Below the pieces are notes generated by a model. It ran no database searches and was not told the origin of the DNA. It saw only the letters and a list, made by a program, of their open reading frames with translations. Positions 26,018 through 35,507 of a DNA stretch of 64,000 bases are shown piece by piece; the stretch's first letter is position 1; every line of letters starts with the position of its first letter. A program made the position numbers and the translations under genes. This DNA is from Fibrobacteraceae bacterium (GTDB taxonomy: Bacteria > Fibrobacterota > Fibrobacteria > Fibrobacterales > Fibrobacteraceae): the NCBI GenBank assembly GCA_017631885.1, contig JAGBSH010000031.1, positions 1-64,000 on the forward strand, in the 5' to 3' direction.

Positions 26018-26041
26018 AAAAAAATGCTGTTTTGAGCATTT
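26018..26041 (-). terminator. Terminator after the CE2-like esterase gene
   Basis: On the minus strand AAATGCT and AGCATTT (26041-26035 and 26028-26022) enclose a six-base loop and run into seven T. The stem begins inside the stop codon at 26042-26040. Confidence 0.65.
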
Positions 26042-27089
26042 ACCGGCTTAAAAAACCGCCAAGTCGAGCTATTTTAGGCAACAATTTTTGGGCCATATCT
26101 TGTTGAGAACGTTCATTAGGATGCCCATGAAGAGCCGTATTTTCAGAATAAACTATTTCCATTTCAAGATCTTTAAAGCCAGCGTTTTTTTCTGCAAGAA
26201 AAACTTTTTCAACAGCAGGAATTAACAGGTCTTCTGGATAAATTTTCGTAGCCACTAAAAGGAACTTAACTCCAGGAGAGGCTTTTCTATACTTAGCAAG
26301 TAAATCTCTGTATGCTTTGATAAAAGCATCTTCTGAAGCTTTCGGGCCTTCACCTTGAAAATCATTTATTCCAACAAAAACAACTACAACAGAAGGTTGC
26401 CAGGCAGAAAAATCTCGTTTTTTACCGCCTTTTGAAACTGCAGCCATTCCCGGAACAGTATATTCTAACAAATCCGGAATATGCCAGTTAGGTTCAATCC
26501 CTGCATAATTATGTACAAGCCCACGCCCACTAAATGCAGAAATTCTATAATCTGCTTTCAGTTTACTTGCAACAATATAAGCATAACTTTTAGTTGTATT
26601 CGTTGTTTCTTCGACAGTTCCTGTTTCTGGATTAGGAGCCTCTACACCATAACCAACTGTATAAGAATCACCTATAAACTCTATTTTGCGAGAAGAAGGT
26701 TTTAATTGTTCAAAAGAAAAGTCTTTTGAAAGTTTCAAACCATAAATTTTTGATTCCCCTGGCAAAGATTCACTACAATGCACTAGTTCTACCAAATAAT
26801 TTCCCACTGGTAAATTTTCAACAATGTTATAAGATTTTCGGTCAGAAATAAGAAGCTTCTGTGTAGCTTTTCCATCTACAATCACTTGCCAATAAGAAGA
26901 ACCTTCCATATCAACAGATAAAGTTCCACCAGAAATTTTAAAAGCTATTTTGGCGCCAGGAGCACTTGTTCGGTAAAAATCGGTATTTGATTCCCACAAA
27001 CCAACAAAAAGAGTATTCGAAAAATTATTTGCAGCAGAAGAAACTACAGCAAGTAACATTGTTAAAACTCCCGGAAAAAGAAATTTCAT
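26040..27089 (-). CDS. Secreted SGNH esterase, carbohydrate esterase family 2-like
   Basis: The 349-residue protein has a signal peptide (ending VVSSAAN), an N-terminal beta-sandwich (about 25-130) and an SGNH hydrolase domain. The nucleophile motif is FIGDSYTVGYG, the oxyanion Asn lies in VVVFVGINDFQG, and the general-base His is in HGHPNERSQQDMA. This two-domain layout is that of CE2 acetylxylan and glucomannan esterases, which remove acetyl groups from hemicellulose. The ATG shares a base with the previous stop (TAATG). It probably assists plant cell-wall breakdown. Confidence 0.85.
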   Translation of the reverse strand: MKFLFPGVLTMLLAVVSSAANNFSNTLFVGLWESNTDFYRTSAPGAKIAFKISGGTLSVDMEGSSYWQVIVDGKATQKLLISDRKSYNIVENLPVGNYLVELVHCSESLPGESKIYGLKLSKDFSFEQLKPSSRKIEFIGDSYTVGYGVEAPNPETGTVEETTNTTKSYAYIVASKLKADYRISAFSGRGLVHNYAGIEPNWHIPDLLEYTVPGMAAVSKGGKKRDFSAWQPSVVVVFVGINDFQGEGPKASEDAFIKAYRDLLAKYRKASPGVKFLLVATKIYPEDLLIPAVEKVFLAEKNAGFKDLEMEIVYSENTALHGHPNERSQQDMAQKLLPKIARLGGFLSR

Positions 27090-27673
27090 TAAAATGCTGC
27101 TTTTTTCAAAGAACTAGGGCTGTTGGCATTTTGACGTTCTTGTTTTTCGCCAGAAAGAACTCGATGCGTTACAGAGCCTATAGAATAATAACGGCCATCT
27201 TTTGATACAATCGCAGTAAATACGTTCAATAATCTAACCGAAAACCATTCTTCGTAGAGGTTTAAACCTTCTCGTAAGTTAGATTCTGTTATGTCACCCT
27301 TTTTACCTGCGGTTCCATATTTTAAACTGAACTGTTCACCCATATAATTTACAGCTTCAAGAACTTTAGGCATACGAGCGGCTTCAATACGCCCCGTACG
27401 AATTTCAAATGAATAAAATTTTTCATTGCGATTAAAAAGAAAATCTACTTGTACCGGGAGTTCTCCCATCATAAAAACAGGAATAACTATACGACTGCTA
27501 GATTCAGCCATGCCATAAGGTTCATAGCCCAATTTGAGAATTTCTTCAATGACCGTTTCTCTATCCATGCCAAACGGAATACCGGCAAATTCATTTTTAT
27601 CACCAGTCAAGGTAGTTGCCATAGCCACTACATGCAAACAGAGTACGCAAAAAAGAAAAAGCACTTTATTCAT
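27089..27673 (-). CDS. Secreted protein of unknown function
   Basis: The 194-residue protein has a signal peptide (residues 1-19, ending VVAMA) and a compact domain beginning NEFAGIPFGMDRETVIEEILKLGYEP, a pattern seen in small periplasmic proteins that start with a G-x-P-F-G-M/A motif. I cannot name a function. It is directly upstream of the CE2-like esterase and shares a base with its start (TAATG), so the two are almost certainly co-translated. Confidence 0.68.
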   Translation of the reverse strand: MNKVLFLFCVLCLHVVAMATTLTGDKNEFAGIPFGMDRETVIEEILKLGYEPYGMAESSSRIVIPVFMMGELPVQVDFLFNRNEKFYSFEIRTGRIEAARMPKVLEAVNYMGEQFSLKYGTAGKKGDITESNLREGLNLYEEWFSVRLLNVFTAIVSKDGRYYSIGSVTHRVLSGEKQERQNANSPSSLKKAAF

Positions 27674-27842
27674 AAATCACCACTAATTTCTTGTGTCAAT
27701 TTAGTAAAAAGACAAAAATATCGTCAATAAATCACAAAAAACATCTGTGGATAAAATAACAACAAGGAATTTTTCTACGGAATGAGGGCTTTTTAACGCA
27801 GAAATGGCCTCATTTTTCTTTGTGAATTCTATATTTTCTGCC

Positions 27843-28934
27843 ATGTCTAGCAATTTTGGCAAAATTTTCACTATTTCAACATGGGGGGAATCCCATGGAG
27901 CAGGTATTGGAGTAACTATTGATGGGTGTCCTGCAGGAGTTCCTTTAACCGTAGAAGACATCCAGTTCTACCTGGATAGAAGAAAACCAGGTCAAAATAC
28001 ACTTACAACCGCTCGTTCTGAAAAAGATAAAGTGCAAATTCTTTCTGGGGTTTTTGAAGGAAAAACAACAGGAACACCTATTTCGCTAGCTATTTTTAAT
28101 GAAGACCAACGCAGTGGCGATTATTCAGAAATACAATCCTGGTATCGCCCGGGGCATGCCGATTTAACTTATGATTTAAAATATGGTTTTCGCGATTATC
28201 GCGGTGGTGGCCGCAGTTCTGCAAGAGAAACGGCTGCTCGAGTTGCTGCAGGTAGCGTTGCTCGAAAAATTTTAAAATCTCTTTTTGCTACAGAATTCCT
28301 TTCCTGGGTTTCTTCTGTTGGGCAATTTGAAGCAAATATTGATTTTGATTCCCTTACTTACGATTTGATAGATGCTTCTCCGATTCGTTGCCCAGATAAA
28401 GAAGCTTCTTCAAAAATGGAAGCAACCATCGCATCTGTCAAAGCAGAAAAAGATAGTATTGGCGGAACAGTTTCTCTTTTAATTCGAAATGTTCCTCCTT
28501 GTCTTGGCGAACCTGCTTTCGATAGGACAGAAGCATTGCTTGCCCAAGCCATGTTAAGCATTCCTGCAAGTAAAGGATTTGAAATAGGATCTGGTTTTCA
28601 AAGTGCAAAAATGCGCGGGAGTGAGCATAACGACATTCCTTACTTTGAAAATGGAACTTTCCATACCAAAACAAATTATGCAGGTGGCACTTTGGGCGGG
28701 ATAACTAATGGCGAAAACATTTATTGTAAAATAGCCTTTAAACCTACTGCGACCATTGCAAAAGAACAAGAAACAGTAAACAAAGAAGGAGTTTCTGGAA
28801 CTCTTGCAGCAAAAGGCCGGCATGACCCTTGTGTTGCAGTTCGTGCACCAGTTATTGTTGAAAGTATGGCAGCCCTTGTCTTGGTAGATCTTTTTTTAAG
28901 AAACCGAGCAAGGCAAAATCTTTTTGAAATTTAA
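27843..28934 (+). CDS. aroC: Chorismate synthase
   Basis: AroC converts EPSP to chorismate using reduced FMN, the last shikimate-pathway step. The 363-residue protein starts MSSNFGKIFTISTWGESHG, the family's usual opening, so I use the ATG at 27843 rather than an in-frame one at 27804. Other signatures are GCPAGVPL, GRSSARETAARVAAG and GHDP-like RHDPCVAVRAPVIVESMAA. It ends at a terminator shared with mazG. Confidence 0.96.
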   Translation: MSSNFGKIFTISTWGESHGAGIGVTIDGCPAGVPLTVEDIQFYLDRRKPGQNTLTTARSEKDKVQILSGVFEGKTTGTPISLAIFNEDQRSGDYSEIQSWYRPGHADLTYDLKYGFRDYRGGGRSSARETAARVAAGSVARKILKSLFATEFLSWVSSVGQFEANIDFDSLTYDLIDASPIRCPDKEASSKMEATIASVKAEKDSIGGTVSLLIRNVPPCLGEPAFDRTEALLAQAMLSIPASKGFEIGSGFQSAKMRGSEHNDIPYFENGTFHTKTNYAGGTLGGITNGENIYCKIAFKPTATIAKEQETVNKEGVSGTLAAKGRHDPCVAVRAPVIVESMAALVLVDLFLRNRARQNLFEI

Positions 28935-28944
28935 AAGAATATTT

Positions 28945-28973
28945 AAAAAGGCTCCACTAGGAGCCTTTAGCTT
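28945..28973. terminator. Bidirectional terminator between aroC and mazG
   Basis: AAAGGCTCC (28947-28955) and GGAGCCTTT (28960-28968) enclose a four-base loop, with T-runs on both sides. The mazG stop codon (complement of 28957-28959) lies in the loop, so the mazG coding end forms half of its own terminator. Confidence 0.8.
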
Positions 28974-29730
28974 TTTCCCATAAAGATAAAACTTCTGTTT
29001 TGTCTTTAAAATTAGAAGTTTCAGCTAACACTTCCATTTTTCGGAAACGTTTTTCAAATTTATTATTTGCTTTAGACAAAGCTAATGCTGCATTTAAACC
29101 ACAATGCCTTCCGTAGTTGATTAAAGAAAAAAGAATATCTCCAAATTCTTCTTCCAAACGATTTTTATCAGGGAAATCGGTTGCTTGCCTTTCTTTTTCA
29201 AATTCTTTAAATTCTTCTACAACTTTTTCAAAGGAATCTTCTGCATGTTTCCAGTCAAACCCAACTTTTGTAGCACGCCTTTGCAATTCTTGCGCTTTAG
29301 AAAGTGGCGGGAACCCTTTAGGAACTTTTGCCATTGCAGAAGGGTCTTTCAGCTGCCCTTTATTTTCTTCTGCTTTTATTTCATCCCATTGCTTTCTAAC
29401 TGCAGAAGAATCTTCCGCATTTGCATTTCCAAATACATGTGGGTGACGGCGAATCATTTTTTCAGAAATACCCTGAATAACATCATTGATATCAAAAGCA
29501 CCTTCTTCTTTACAAACTTGTGCATGAAATACCACTTGCAACAAGACATCGCCAAGTTCTTCTTGCATGTGTTTTATGTCGCTATTTTGAGCAGCTTCAA
29601 TGTATTCGTAAGTTTCTTCTATAAGATAAGGCAAAAGTGTAGAAACATTTTGTGCTTTATCCCAAGGACAACCATGCTCTGAACGGAGCGTTTTCAATAT
29701 ATTCACCAAATCATCAAATGAGTATTTCAT
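28957..29730 (-). CDS. mazG: Nucleoside triphosphate pyrophosphohydrolase MazG
   Basis: MazG hydrolyses (d)NTPs to monophosphates and may lower aberrant nucleotides or (p)ppGpp. The 257-residue protein has the tandem layout: CPWDKAQNVSTLLPYLIEETYEY and EELGDVLLQVVFHA in the first repeat, FPPLSKAQELQRRATKVGFDW, then EEEFGDILFSLINYGRH in the second. I chose the ATG at 29730 (MKYSFDDLVNILKTLR) because family members start there. It would then lie one base from the dprA start on the other strand. Confidence 0.93.
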   Translation of the reverse strand: MKYSFDDLVNILKTLRSEHGCPWDKAQNVSTLLPYLIEETYEYIEAAQNSDIKHMQEELGDVLLQVVFHAQVCKEEGAFDINDVIQGISEKMIRRHPHVFGNANAEDSSAVRKQWDEIKAEENKGQLKDPSAMAKVPKGFPPLSKAQELQRRATKVGFDWKHAEDSFEKVVEEFKEFEKERQATDFPDKNRLEEEFGDILFSLINYGRHCGLNAALALSKANNKFEKRFRKMEVLAETSNFKDKTEVLSLWEKAKGS

Positions 29731-29731
29731 A

Positions 29732-30625
29732 ATGGATAAAAATAACATTCCTACAAAACTTTTACCGCCAAATTTTCCAGAATTATTAACATTAATCAAA
29801 AACCCGCCACAAGAACTTTATTGCTTAGGAAATATTCCAAAAGGATTTTATATTGCGCTTGTCGGAACAAGAAGACCTAGTAATTACAGCAAAGAACTTT
29901 GCAAACGCCTTGTTAAAAGTCTACAAAATACACAAGCAATTGTTGTTTCTGGCTTAGCACAAGGTATTGATTGTTACTGCCATGAAGCAGCTATTGATTT
30001 TGGTGTACCAACAATTGCTGTTCTCGCTCAAGGATTAATGACTAAAATTCATGGTGAAAGAAGAATTCTTGCTGAACAAATTCTTCAAAAAGGTGGTGCT
30101 ATCATTAGCGAGCTTCCTTTAGAAACCCCTAGTTATAAAAGTATGTTCCCTGCAAGAAATAGAATTATTGCAGGTATTTCTAATGCTGTTGTTATAGTAG
30201 AAAGTAAAGAAAAAGGCGGTTCTATGCTCACAGCCAATTTTGCACTCCAATACAACCGCCCACTTTTTGCTTTAAGTGGAAATTGCTTTCAAGAAACCTA
30301 TCAAGGGCCACTTGCTTTATTACGTTCAGACAAAGCAAAGCCTATTTATTTCCCAGAAGATTTACCTTTTATTTGTAACATCCCAGTTAAAGATTCCGAC
30401 GAAACGCCAATAAATTTTTCTATTTCGAATCTTTCTCTTGAGGCTCAAGAGTTATTTAAAAAGAATTCTGGATTTTTTAAAAATCTTTCTGAGTTAAGTT
30501 CTGATTCTAAAATGGTCATGAGTTCTTTATTTTCTATATTAACAGAATTGGAACTAGCTGGTCTAGTTTCAAGTCAAGATGGCTATCGCTATTTCTTTGA
30601 AAAGGAGTGCTCTTGCAAAAACTAA
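29732..30625 (+). CDS. dprA: DNA-processing protein DprA
   Basis: DprA binds incoming single-stranded DNA and loads RecA in natural transformation. The 297-residue protein has the Rossmann-like core: ALVGTRRPSNYSKELCKRL, VVSGLAQGIDCYCHEAA and FPARNRIIAGISNAVVIVESKEKGGSMLTANFA. A short winged-helix-like C-terminal region follows. The N-terminal SAM-like part is small, so this is a compact form. The ATG lies one base from the mazG ATG on the opposite strand and no ribosome site is visible. The end overlaps the ftsB-like gene. Confidence 0.92.
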   Translation: MDKNNIPTKLLPPNFPELLTLIKNPPQELYCLGNIPKGFYIALVGTRRPSNYSKELCKRLVKSLQNTQAIVVSGLAQGIDCYCHEAAIDFGVPTIAVLAQGLMTKIHGERRILAEQILQKGGAIISELPLETPSYKSMFPARNRIIAGISNAVVIVESKEKGGSMLTANFALQYNRPLFALSGNCFQETYQGPLALLRSDKAKPIYFPEDLPFICNIPVKDSDETPINFSISNLSLEAQELFKKNSGFFKNLSELSSDSKMVMSSLFSILTELELAGLVSSQDGYRYFFEKECSCKN

Positions 30626-30918
30626 AAAATCCAACACTCATTATACTTGCCTTTTTCTTGGCAATTATTTTGTGTATGGCAGCTTTTTTAGTTTTTCAAA
30701 AAACAGGGCTACGCCAACAATACCATTTGAAACAAGAAATAATGCTTCTTGAAAATCGTAATGATTCTTTACAAAAACAACTAGAAAAACAAGAAGCTAT
30801 TATCAAACGTTTAACTTATGATTCTCTTTATATAGAATCTATCGCTAGAACAAAATTCGGAATGATGAAAAAAGACGAAGTTGGGTTTCAATTCGTTGAC
30901 ATAGAAAAAAACAAATAA
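30613..30918 (+). CDS. FtsB/DivIC-like septum formation protein
   Basis: The 101-residue protein has one N-terminal membrane segment (about 8-30) followed by a coiled coil (LKQEIMLLENRNDSLQKQLEKQEAIIKRL) and a short conserved tail (YIESIARTKFGMMKKDEVGFQFV) typical of FtsB/DivIC, which links FtsQ and FtsL in the divisome. I use a TTG start at 30613 because AAAGGAG (30601-30607) sits five bases upstream; a GTG at 30607 would overlap that site. It overlaps dprA by 13 bases. Confidence 0.82.
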   Translation: MQKLKNPTLIILAFFLAIILCMAAFLVFQKTGLRQQYHLKQEIMLLENRNDSLQKQLEKQEAIIKRLTYDSLYIESIARTKFGMMKKDEVGFQFVDIEKNK

Positions 30919-30921
30919 ACT

Positions 30922-32802
30922 TTACGCTTTTTTGTGCAAGAGTTTTATTTCTCGGATAAAAGCCAAATCTAATTTTTCTTCTGCATTATTGCCTTGCTGT
31001 ATCTGCACCATAAACGGCGTTTGAGAAAGGCGTAATCCACGGACTAATACCGTTTTTTCTTGGACTTTTGCCGTTTTTCTTTCTGGATTAGCTAGTCGAA
31101 GAACACAGAGTGTTTCAGATGTTTTGGCATAACGCAAAGCTTTTACCAAAGTAGAAACATCTAATTTCTGAAAATCTGTTCCAAAATTCTTTTTCCCTGT
31201 TTCAATTACAGAAGATTCTTTAACAGAAGGACTTTCCTTACCCATTTCTGGCATATTTTCTTGCGGCCAAGGCTCTGTAAAATTACTAGAGAAAGCAAGT
31301 TCGTTTATCACTTGTAATGAACTTTCATCTCTGTCACAAGCTGGTGTCAAACCATAATGAATTAAAAGATTTCTGACATCTTGTTCACATTCTGGCTTAA
31401 TTAAAAAACCATAATTCGGGATAGAAGCCTGCACCAATTCCATAAATTGCGGGAACCCTAATAAATCTTCAAAAATGCTCTTATCATCTATTTTCAATAT
31501 TCTTGCTGTAAAAATAGAGGCTCCAAAAAAGCTAGCACTCCATTCATATAAAGCCATTGAAACGTTCTCAGGTAAGTTCAACCAACTGAAGAATAATTTT
31601 ACTTCTTGTTCTGAAAAACCACTTCGTAAAGCTTCGGAAAAAACTTCTTTGTCCAATCGGTATTTTAAAATGCTTTCATCATTTTCAGCTATTGCAAAAC
31701 ACGATGCATAAAACAAAACTCTTGGCGAAATTTGTGAAGGGATTACCACTTCAAAATTTGGAAGCGTTGAAACATTTAAATTTTTAACTATTGACTGGTT
31801 TGAATTTTCAGAAATTTCATTAGAAGAAACGGCTTCTATTTCAAAAGAGCGATTCACATAAAAATTCACAAGCCCCATAATCCACATTTCACGCAGGGGA
31901 CGCGGCATTTGTTCAAAAGAAATGTTTGCCTTTTTTGATTGCAATCTAGCTACAGGATCTAGCGGCCAAAAAATTTCCACAGCCTTTTGCGCCGAAACTG
32001 GTTTTTGCAGTAAATTCATTAATTCAGAAAAATATTTCTTATCTCCATTAAATCTGGTTTCTAACCACCATCTGAAAAATTCTTGATGCAAACGAAAGCC
32101 ATTCTTGTTTAAAAACGTCAGCGCTTCCGATGCCAAGATTAATTGAGAGTCAGCAGAAACAACAAGCCAAGACTTTGATACTAAAAATTGTAATATCAAT
32201 AAGATTTCATCATTTGAGGCTTTAGGCGAAAGCTTTTTAGAAAAAGATGTCGTTTCTTCGCACAATTGTAAAGAACGTCTATGCAAATCTTTAGAAGCGT
32301 TTAATCGCAGTTTACCTAATTTCAAAAGTGAAAGCACACGACAAATGTGAACATCGCATAAAGAGCCATGAGAAAACTCTTGTACTTTAGATGGGATTTC
32401 AATAAAATCTTTTTTTGATAAAGCAAAGGCATAAGATTCTGCAAACGAACGATAAACTGTATTTTCTGTTTCTCCAGCCGTTTTCCAAACAATAAAATTT
32501 TCACACAAATATTTCAAAAAAGTTCTTAATGCATTCACTTGTCCCACAGGAACAGCAAGTCTTAATTCGCGAAAGCGCAAGCCTCGTTTTCCACTACGAG
32601 CAATAAGCAAAAAAACATCTTTTTGTTGTTCTGTCCAAAGTGAATAGACTGATGCTAACCTTTCAGAATTCGTATAAAAACTTTGCAATTCTTTTAATAG
32701 CAAAATATTGTTGACTAAACCTTTCATTGCAAAAGTTTTTGCATATACTTCTCGCAATGTTGTTTTTTCTAAACTTTCAAAATAAGACCGCAATGAAATC
32801 AC
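30922..32802 (-). CDS. XPB/Tfb2-like helicase-associated domain protein (Helicase_C_3-type), no ATPase
   Basis: The protein is about 626 residues. It has an N-terminal helical/winged-helix part and, near residues 345-460, a block reading LPNFEVVIPSQISPRVLFYAS then DKEVFSEALRSGFSEQEV and LNLPENVSMALYEWSA. This resembles the helicase-associated domain found N-terminal to XPB-type helicases and in the TFIIH subunit p52/Tfb2. No Walker motifs are visible, so it is not a helicase itself. It follows the exonuclease-DinG gene by 11 bases on the same strand, which suggests a partner of that XPD-like helicase. The GTG at 32802 follows AAAGGTGG at five bases and is preferred to the GTG at 32811. The family call is from memory of the motif. 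Confidence 0.6.
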   Translation of the reverse strand: MISLRSYFESLEKTTLREVYAKTFAMKGLVNNILLLKELQSFYTNSERLASVYSLWTEQQKDVFLLIARSGKRGLRFRELRLAVPVGQVNALRTFLKYLCENFIVWKTAGETENTVYRSFAESYAFALSKKDFIEIPSKVQEFSHGSLCDVHICRVLSLLKLGKLRLNASKDLHRRSLQLCEETTSFSKKLSPKASNDEILLILQFLVSKSWLVVSADSQLILASEALTFLNKNGFRLHQEFFRWWLETRFNGDKKYFSELMNLLQKPVSAQKAVEIFWPLDPVARLQSKKANISFEQMPRPLREMWIMGLVNFYVNRSFEIEAVSSNEISENSNQSIVKNLNVSTLPNFEVVIPSQISPRVLFYASCFAIAENDESILKYRLDKEVFSEALRSGFSEQEVKLFFSWLNLPENVSMALYEWSASFFGASIFTARILKIDDKSIFEDLLGFPQFMELVQASIPNYGFLIKPECEQDVRNLLIHYGLTPACDRDESSLQVINELAFSSNFTEPWPQENMPEMGKESPSVKESSVIETGKKNFGTDFQKLDVSTLVKALRYAKTSETLCVLRLANPERKTAKVQEKTVLVRGLRLSQTPFMVQIQQGNNAEEKLDLAFIREIKLLHKKA

Positions 32803-32813
32803 AACAACCACCT

Positions 32814-35498
32814 TTAAAAAATCTTTTGCAAATCTGTAAACGAAGAAACTATTGTATGTTTTTCATTCCAAATTTTTTGGAATGTTTTGCCATAACTTTC
32901 TGTCAGAATTCTATTATCTAAAAGCAAAATAACGCCGGAATCTTTTTCAGAACGAATCAATCTTCCCATACCTTGCCTTAACCCCAAAAAAGCTTCAGGT
33001 ACAAATAACTCTTTAAAAACATTCCGCCCTTGTTCTTTCATCGCTTCTACTTTTGCATTTACAAAAGGATCTACAGGGTTCGGAAATGGTAATTTAGGGA
33101 TAATCAAATTTTTCAAAGCATCGCCTGGTAAATCAATTCCTTCCCACAAAATTTGGCACCCTAACAAACAAGCACCGCGTTCTTTGCGGAAATTTTCCAT
33201 TAAATTTTCTAACGAGCCATCAATATTTTGACATAACAACAATTTTTTCTTTTCTGAAAAAACAGGTAACAACTTTTGATAAACTTGAGTCATCGCATGT
33301 AAACTGGTAAAAAGAACCATTGTATTTTCCGATAATCCCGGGAGTAATTCTACCAGTAAATTTTCTAATGCCGCTTGGTATTCAGGACTATTAGGCTTTG
33401 GCAAATAATCAACTACAACTACTTTTTCACCATCTACTCTTTCCATTTGCGGGTAAGTTTTTAAAAATGGCGTTTTATAAGCAGGGAGTTTTTGCATTTC
33501 CATTTTATTTACAAAATAATCTAGAGAATTTCTAATCGAAAGCGTTGCTGAAACAAAAGTGGCTGATTTAATCCATGTATAAAATTTTTCTTTCCAAAAA
33601 GTCCCTGTATAAAGAGGCTTTGCATTCAAACGAATTGTGTGTGGATTATAAGGTTCTTCTAAAAAGAAAGCCCAATCTTTTCGGTTTGCTAGAACTAAAA
33701 ATTCAAAATCAGTTAAAAGCTTTTCAAGTGATGAATGAACACCATCGAAATCTTTTGCCAAATTTTTATTTTCAGAATTTTCCCGTAAACGTTCTGCAAT
33801 AGAAGCAATACCTATTTTTAAATCTTGTAATTGTTTTAAGAACGACTCTGGATCAACATCGTAATCTGCTAAAATCCCGTTCGAATAACAAAAGGATTCT
33901 TTCTTTTGTTTGCCTAATCGTTTTCCAATTTTCATAAAGAAACGATGTAATGCTTTTTCTGTTTCTGCTATTTTTTCTGGCAAACTGATTAAAGGTTCTA
34001 TTTCTCCAAGAACTTGTTTTGCTAAAACTAAAAGGCCTGTTGTTTGCCCACTTTGCAAATTCCTACAAGCATTTCGCAAATCAAACAATCTAAAAGATCT
34101 TCCAAACGCTTGTGCGGACAAAGAAGGCAAACGATGAGCTTCATCAAAAACCACATGTTCATAAGAAGGTAAAAGCGCAAAATCCAGTAAAAGATCTGAT
34201 AAAAATAACGAATGGTTTACTAAGAGCAAATTAGAAGACATCGCTTTTCGTTTTGCAGAAAGTGCTGGGCAACGAGAATAGAAAGGACAATTTTCGCCGG
34301 CACAAGAAGCTGCTTCGCTAGCAAGCTTATTCCAAAGGAATCGATTCCTTTGGTGATTGAATCCTGAATTTTCACTGATGTCACCTGTCTTTGTCTGAAC
34401 TATCCAAGGGAACAACGTCATAAAAGTTTCCCTTTCTTCTAAACTCAATAAAGAATCAGCTTGTTGGGTTAGTTCTTCAAACTTTCTCAAACAAAGGTAA
34501 TTACTACGCCCTTTTAAAATAAATGGCCGTAAATCCGCACCTAAAATAGACTGCAAAACCGGAATTTCATTTGCAAAAAGTTGTTCTTGCAATGTCTTTG
34601 TCGCAGTGCTGATTAAAACTCGTTCTCCTGAAACAGCTTTTAATGCTGCAGAAACAAGATAAGCTAGAGATTTTCCAACACCTGTCCCTGCTTCTAATAC
34701 AGCAATTCCACCTTTATGCATATTTCGTTCTACAATAGAGGCAAAATCTACTTGTGCAGGGCGTTCTACAAAATTTAAAACCTTGTCAGAAAGTAAACCC
34801 TTTTCGCCAAAAAATGCAGATGCTCTAAATGGAATCTTCTTTGGTAAAACAGGCAAGGCAGAACATTCCTCTAAAAATGGGTATTCTATTCTTACCTCAA
34901 ACGATTCACTTTTTCCAAAAATGGTTTCCCAAATGGTTCCTTGAGAAAGCCTTTGGCACAAATGCAAAACATCGGGAGAAAATGTTTGTATTGTTTCAAT
35001 AGCTTTTACAAAAAGTTTTCCACAAGCTTCTGCATCAGGTAAAGCACGATGCGCTACAGAGCGTTCAATTTTTAAATACTTTAACAATGTTTCAAGCTTA
35101 TGATTCGCTACATTCTGAAAAGCAATTCGAGACAAGGCTAGTGAATCAAATACCGGATGAGAATCAAAAGGAACTCCTACACGAGCAAAAGCATTTTTTA
35201 AAAAGCGAAAATCAAACTGCGCATTATGAGCAACTAAAGGAGCATCTCCAATAAAAGAAAATACTTTTTCTGCTATTGCAGGAAAATCTTCTGCATTGGC
35301 TAAATCTTCTGAAGTAATACCTGTTAAATGTTCTATGAAAGGTCGCAATGTTTGAGAGGGCTTTACCAAAAAATCACACGATTCAAATGGTTTTCCATTC
35401 ACAAAACGCACTAATGCAATTTCAATAATTTCATCTTTTTCAAATTCTAAACCAGTGGTTTCTAAATCTATTGCAACAAATGTTTCTGGTATTTTCAT
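32814..35498 (-). CDS. dinG: DnaQ-type exonuclease fused to DinG/XPD-like helicase
   Basis: This 894-residue protein joins a 3'-5' DEDDh exonuclease (about 5-170: Asp11, Glu13, Asp96, His150, Asp155) to a superfamily 2 helicase. The helicase has Walker A EAGTGVGKS (269-277), four cysteines at 336, 399, 404 and 410 that fit an iron-sulfur cluster as in XPD and DinG, the DEAH box (452-455), and C-terminal motifs GCQILWEGIDLPGD and LGLRQGMGRLIRS. The exonuclease fusion is like the Gram-positive DinG; keeping the cysteines is notable because that form commonly lacks them. It likely resolves damaged or structured DNA. GAGGGA precedes the ATG. Confidence 0.88.
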   Translation of the reverse strand: MKIPETFVAIDLETTGLEFEKDEIIEIALVRFVNGKPFESCDFLVKPSQTLRPFIEHLTGITSEDLANAEDFPAIAEKVFSFIGDAPLVAHNAQFDFRFLKNAFARVGVPFDSHPVFDSLALSRIAFQNVANHKLETLLKYLKIERSVAHRALPDAEACGKLFVKAIETIQTFSPDVLHLCQRLSQGTIWETIFGKSESFEVRIEYPFLEECSALPVLPKKIPFRASAFFGEKGLLSDKVLNFVERPAQVDFASIVERNMHKGGIAVLEAGTGVGKSLAYLVSAALKAVSGERVLISTATKTLQEQLFANEIPVLQSILGADLRPFILKGRSNYLCLRKFEELTQQADSLLSLEERETFMTLFPWIVQTKTGDISENSGFNHQRNRFLWNKLASEAASCAGENCPFYSRCPALSAKRKAMSSNLLLVNHSLFLSDLLLDFALLPSYEHVVFDEAHRLPSLSAQAFGRSFRLFDLRNACRNLQSGQTTGLLVLAKQVLGEIEPLISLPEKIAETEKALHRFFMKIGKRLGKQKKESFCYSNGILADYDVDPESFLKQLQDLKIGIASIAERLRENSENKNLAKDFDGVHSSLEKLLTDFEFLVLANRKDWAFFLEEPYNPHTIRLNAKPLYTGTFWKEKFYTWIKSATFVSATLSIRNSLDYFVNKMEMQKLPAYKTPFLKTYPQMERVDGEKVVVVDYLPKPNSPEYQAALENLLVELLPGLSENTMVLFTSLHAMTQVYQKLLPVFSEKKKLLLCQNIDGSLENLMENFRKERGACLLGCQILWEGIDLPGDALKNLIIPKLPFPNPVDPFVNAKVEAMKEQGRNVFKELFVPEAFLGLRQGMGRLIRSEKDSGVILLLDNRILTESYGKTFQKIWNEKHTIVSSFTDLQKIF

Positions 35499-35507
35499 TT
35501 TTCCCTC

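Noticed and set aside
27701-27961. Minus-strand frame overlapping the aroC start
   Set aside because: It is antisense to a strong coding region, and no ribosome site or family match is visible.
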